From NCBI GenBank assembly GCA_026982175.1, contig JALSHP010000022.1, forward strand, positions 1 to 6,519: a stretch of 6,519 nt of DNA, given 5' to 3'. Made by a program: the position numbers and the translations under genes. Below are positions 4,195 through 6,519 of the stretch, one piece after another; position 1 is the first letter of the stretch, and every line of letters begins with the position of its first letter. The notes under the pieces were generated by a model. That model made no database searches, was not told the DNA's origin, and worked only from the letters and a program-made list of their open reading frames with translations. The stretch comes from Campylobacteraceae bacterium (GTDB lineage: Bacteria; Campylobacterota; Campylobacteria; Campylobacterales; Sulfurovaceae).

Positions 4195-4572
4195 CTAAGA
4201 TAACGACCTATCACTAGGCTGAACCAACACTTCTAAAGGTAAATGCAAGCCCTTAGCTAAAGACGTTATCATACTCAACGAAAGCCCCACTTTACGGTTA
4301 AGTACTTCTGAGACTTTACTTTTGTTCCCTATATAGGGTACAAGGTCTTTTTGTTTTAGGTGCATTTGTTCCATGCGAACCTTGATAGCATCTATAGGGT
4401 CTGGCTCGTTTATGACCCATGCTTTTTCTTCATACTTTTCTATAAGAAGAGCCAACACTTCAAGCTCGTCACTCTCATCTGTACCCAGTGCAGGGTTTAA
4501 CTCCATAAGTGCATCTACTCTTTCAAGAGCAGTATCATAGTCTTTTTCATTGTGTATAGGTTTTATACTCAT
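4195..4572 (-). CDS. higA: HigA-family antitoxin (XRE-type helix-turn-helix)
   Basis: This 125-residue protein starts at ATG 4572, with GGAG in GAGGAGATATAA just upstream. Residues 1-55 (MSIKPIHNEKDY..., then DELEVLALLIEKYEE) are the N-terminal region typical of COG5499-type HigA. Residues 57-118 form the Cro/C1-type HTH: DPIDAIKVRMEQM, KQKDLVPYIG, then the recognition helix KSKVSEVLNRK, then LSLSMITSLAKGLHLPLEVLVQP. The length is normal and all elements are intact. Family members bind and neutralise the HigB mRNA interferase and repress their own operon. The start codon directly follows the stop of the higB remnant, the usual toxin-first order. Because higB is broken, this is probably an orphan antitoxin, which may still repress DNA sites or protect against related toxins. 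It is convergent with cassette 3. Confidence 0.92.
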   Translation of the reverse strand: MSIKPIHNEKDYDTALERVDALMELNPALGTDESDELEVLALLIEKYEEKAWVINEPDPIDAIKVRMEQMHLKQKDLVPYIGNKSKVSEVLNRKVGLSLSMITSLAKGLHLPLEVLVQPSDRSLS

Positions 4573-4721
4573 TTATATCTCCTCTGCATTTATTTTGTGA
4601 TATTGTGCATGTGTGCCTATGAACTTCACCCTAACAATCTTTCGTAAGTAGTCAATGTGGACTATCAGTCTATAGTCATTCCCTTAAAAGGAACTTCAGT
4701 TTTTATCTCCTAAAGATGTCA
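4573..4721 (-). pseudogene. higB: higB toxin remnant, frameshifted and N-terminally truncated
   Basis: The minus-strand frame immediately before higA encodes GNDYRLIVHIDYLRK, then VKFIGTHAQYHKINAEEI and TAA at 4575-4573, a clear HigB C-terminus (YRLIV...GTHAEYDKI type). This frame is open only from 4683 and is preceded by an in-frame TAA. The preceding residues TEVPFKG are in another frame, and TSLGDK in a third position relative to it. Two small indels about 24 bp apart, one in an A5 run near 4701-4705 and one near 4681, would restore TSLGDK-TEVPFKG-GNDYRLIV. Further upstream I see no credible HigB N-terminus (about half of a ~95-residue toxin is missing), although the frame stays open for some codons. 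No functional toxin can be made. The end point at 4721 is approximate. Confidence 0.72.
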
Positions 4722-4768
4722 TATAAACATTATAGTCTGATAGTAAGATGCGATAAGCACTAATTAGA

Positions 4769-4806
4769 TAAAATACTGCCTATAAGTTTCAACATCAAAA
4801 AGGTTA
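4769..4806 (+). promoter_or_regulatory. Candidate glnS promoter -10 and ribosome binding site
   Basis: TAAAAT (4769-4774) and TATAAG (4781-4786) are -10-like words upstream of glnS, and AAAAAGG (about 4797-4803) is a weak ribosome binding site nine bases before the ATG. No clear -35 is present. The promoter would lie back-to-back with the decayed 5' part of higB. Confidence 0.3.
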
Positions 4807-4812
4807 ACACAC

Positions 4813-6519
4813 ATGAGCGAACACAAAGATTTTTTACGTAGCATCGTTGAAGAGGACTTAAAAGCAGGCAAGTACAAAGAAGTGGTTACTAGATTTCCTC
4901 CTGAACCAAATGGTTTTCCTCACATTGGACATGCCAAATCTATCTGCATCAACTTTGGCATCGCAAAAGATTATAACGGTCACTGTAACCTTCGCATGGA
5001 TGACACCAACCCCACCACAGAAGACACTATATATGTTGAAGCCCTAAAAGACGCTGTGCAGTGGCTAGGCTTTGAGTGGGAGAACTCTGTGCGTTTTACC
5101 TCTGACTATTTCCCTCAACTATACGCCTATGCCATAGAGCTCATAAAGATGGGTAAAGCCTATGTGGACAGTGTAGATGAAGAGACCATGCGAGAGCTTC
5201 GTGGTACAGTCACAGAGGTAGGAAAACGTAGCAAATATGCCCAGCGTTCAGTAGAAGAAAACCTTAACCTTTTTGAACGTATGAAAAATGGTGAGTTTAA
5301 AGACGGTGAGCATGTCTTACGAGCGAAGATAGACATGGGGGCAGCCAACATGAAACTACGAGACCCACTGCTTTACCGCATACGTCATGCACACCACTTT
5401 AGAGCAGGTGATACGTGGGCTATCTACCCTATGTATGACTTTGCTCATTGTCTTTCTGACTATATTGAGGGTGTCTCTCACTCCATCTGTACGCTAGAGT
5501 TTGAAAACAACCGTGACATCTATGACTGGGTACTTGACACGCTAGCACTTGAAAAACCTAGACCTTACCAACATGAGTTTGCAAGGCTTGGCATCAACTA
5601 CACTGTCATGAGTAAACGAAAACTTTTGGAGTTAGTAGAAGCTGGTGTAGTAAGTGGCTGGGATGACCCACGTCTTCCTACCATAGAGGGCTACAAAAGA
5701 CGAGGCTACACACCAGAGTCCATCATAAACTTTTGTGACTCCATAGGCATAGCAAAGGCCAACTCCATGGTAGACGTAGCTCAACTTGAGTTTAGTATAC
5801 GTGATGACCTAAACACCAAAGTACCCCGTGTCATGGCTGTACTTGACCCACTTAAAGTGACCATAACCAACTATGAAGGCTCTGAAGAGATAGAAGCCTC
5901 TTACTACCCACACGATGTACCCAAAGAGGGTTCACGTATCTTGCCTTTTTCTAAAGAGATTTACATCGACAGAGCAGACTTTAGCCAAAACCCTGAAAAA
6001 GGCTACTTCCGTTTAACACCTACACAACCCGTAAGGCTAAAGTATGCCTATATCATCACCTTTGAAGAAGCCATAAAAGATGAAAATGGTAACATAGTAG
6101 AGATAAAAGTAAGCTACCACCCAGACTCCAAGAGTGGAGAAGACACAAGTGGCATAAAAGTCAAAAGTGCCATCCAATGGGTAGAAGCAAACACGGCTAA
6201 AAATGTGGAAGTAAGAGTCTACGACAGACTCTTTAAAAACGAAGCCCCAGTAGGTATAGAAGACATAAACCCTGACTCTCTAAATGTCATAAAAACTGCC
6301 CTCATAGAACCCGCAGTCATCACAGACAAGCCAGATGTGAGATTTCAGTTTGAACGAGAAGGGTACTTTTATGCTGACCCTGTGGACTACATAGATGAAA
6401 AGCCTGTGTTTAACAAGATAGTAGCACTCAAAGAGTCTTCTGCTAAAAAGAAAAAAACACCACAACAAGCTGCTAAGTCTGAACCTAAGAAGGTACAGAT
6501 AGATGGTGAAGTTGTTGCT
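4813..6519 (+). CDS. glnS: Glutaminyl-tRNA synthetase (class Ic), C-terminus beyond window
   Basis: The frame is open from ATG 4813 to the window end, 569 codons without a stop. GlnRS ligates glutamine to tRNA-Gln using ATP in the cytoplasm. Visible class I signatures are FPPEPNGFPHIGHAKSI with the HIGH motif at residues 37-40, LRMDDTNPT (the usual 'FDDTNP' region), and MSKRK at 266-270, the KMSKS equivalent in the same place as in E. coli. DDPRLPTIEGYKRRGY and the PRVMAVLDPLKV entry to the beta-barrel anticodon domain follow. That domain runs to REGYFYADP (about 515-523). E. coli GlnRS ends at 554 residues; here the chain continues into a Lys/Ala/Gln-rich linker (SSAKKKKTPQQAAKSEPKK), so a C-terminal extension, possibly YqeY-like, is likely beyond the edge. 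It is complete and host-like in codon use. Confidence 0.97.
   Translation, partial: MSEHKDFLRSIVEEDLKAGKYKEVVTRFPPEPNGFPHIGHAKSICINFGIAKDYNGHCNLRMDDTNPTTEDTIYVEALKDAVQWLGFEWENSVRFTSDYFPQLYAYAIELIKMGKAYVDSVDEETMRELRGTVTEVGKRSKYAQRSVEENLNLFERMKNGEFKDGEHVLRAKIDMGAANMKLRDPLLYRIRHAHHFRAGDTWAIYPMYDFAHCLSDYIEGVSHSICTLEFENNRDIYDWVLDTLALEKPRPYQHEFARLGINYTVMSKRKLLELVEAGVVSGWDDPRLPTIEGYKRRGYTPESIINFCDSIGIAKANSMVDVAQLEFSIRDDLNTKVPRVMAVLDPLKVTITNYEGSEEIEASYYPHDVPKEGSRILPFSKEIYIDRADFSQNPEKGYFRLTPTQPVRLKYAYIITFEEAIKDENGNIVEIKVSYHPDSKSGEDTSGIKVKSAIQWVEANTAKNVEVRVYDRLFKNEAPVGIEDINPDSLNVIKTALIEPAVITDKPDVRFQFEREGYFYADPVDYIDEKPVFNKIVALKESSAKKKKTPQQAAKSEPKKVQIDGEVVA

Noticed and set aside
5160..5351. Minus-strand 63-codon frame inside glnS
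   Set aside because: Antisense to a conserved, confidently identified gene.
6280..6468. Minus-strand 62-codon frame inside glnS
   Set aside because: Antisense to glnS; the hydrophobic product is a by-product of the opposite strand's codons.
1..6519. tRNA, rRNA or CRISPR arrays
   Set aside because: No cloverleaf with a conserved T-loop, no rRNA-like segment and no regularly spaced short repeats were seen on either strand.

Overview
The window looks like a stretch of a moderately AT-rich bacterial chromosome. My best guess is Campylobacterota of the Sulfurimonas/Sulfurovum kind. The guess rests on base composition, the small Lys-rich protein, the Rof-like protein and the style of the GlnRS. 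It is a guess from memory, not a database result. Host-type genes lie at both ends and an integron-type gene-cassette array lies between them.

Left flank (1-928): two small minus-strand genes, a Rof-like Rho-antiterminator homologue cut by the window edge and a 31-residue Lys-rich protein, probably share an operon. They are divergent from a DEDDh 3'-5' exonuclease gene. Between the exonuclease gene and the array (929-1168) lies an unusual non-coding block. It has 29-bp inverted repeats at its ends, a third internal copy of the motif and several short palindromes.

Centre (1169-4098): three co-oriented cassettes, each holding one gene and each ending in an attC recombination site. The evidence is structural. 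For every cassette the first bases are the exact reverse complement of the inverse core (R'') of its own attC: GTTAGCT with AGCTAAC, GTTATAA with TTATAAC, and GTTATCA with TGATAAC. That pairing is expected if each cassette was once a circle. The attC sites fold as imperfect hairpins with extrahelical bases. No integron integrase is visible, so within this window the array is a CALIN (cluster of attC sites lacking an integrase). The cargo is a DCL/DUF3223-like protein with an HNH-like C-terminal half, a small three-helix membrane protein, and a very AT-rich protein with a HEPN-type R-x4-H motif. HNH nucleases, small membrane proteins and HEPN RNases are recurrent parts of anti-phage systems, so a defence-cassette array is a reasonable hypothesis, but sequence alone does not show it. 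The last attC has lost its right core site, where the sequence changes abruptly into short motifs resembling the ends of REP/Y1-transposase elements.

Right flank (4195-6519): on the minus strand, an intact HigA-type antitoxin gene follows a frameshifted and truncated higB toxin remnant. On the plus strand is glnS, glutaminyl-tRNA synthetase, running off the window after its anticodon-binding domain into a charged linker. That suggests a C-terminal extension, possibly of YqeY type.
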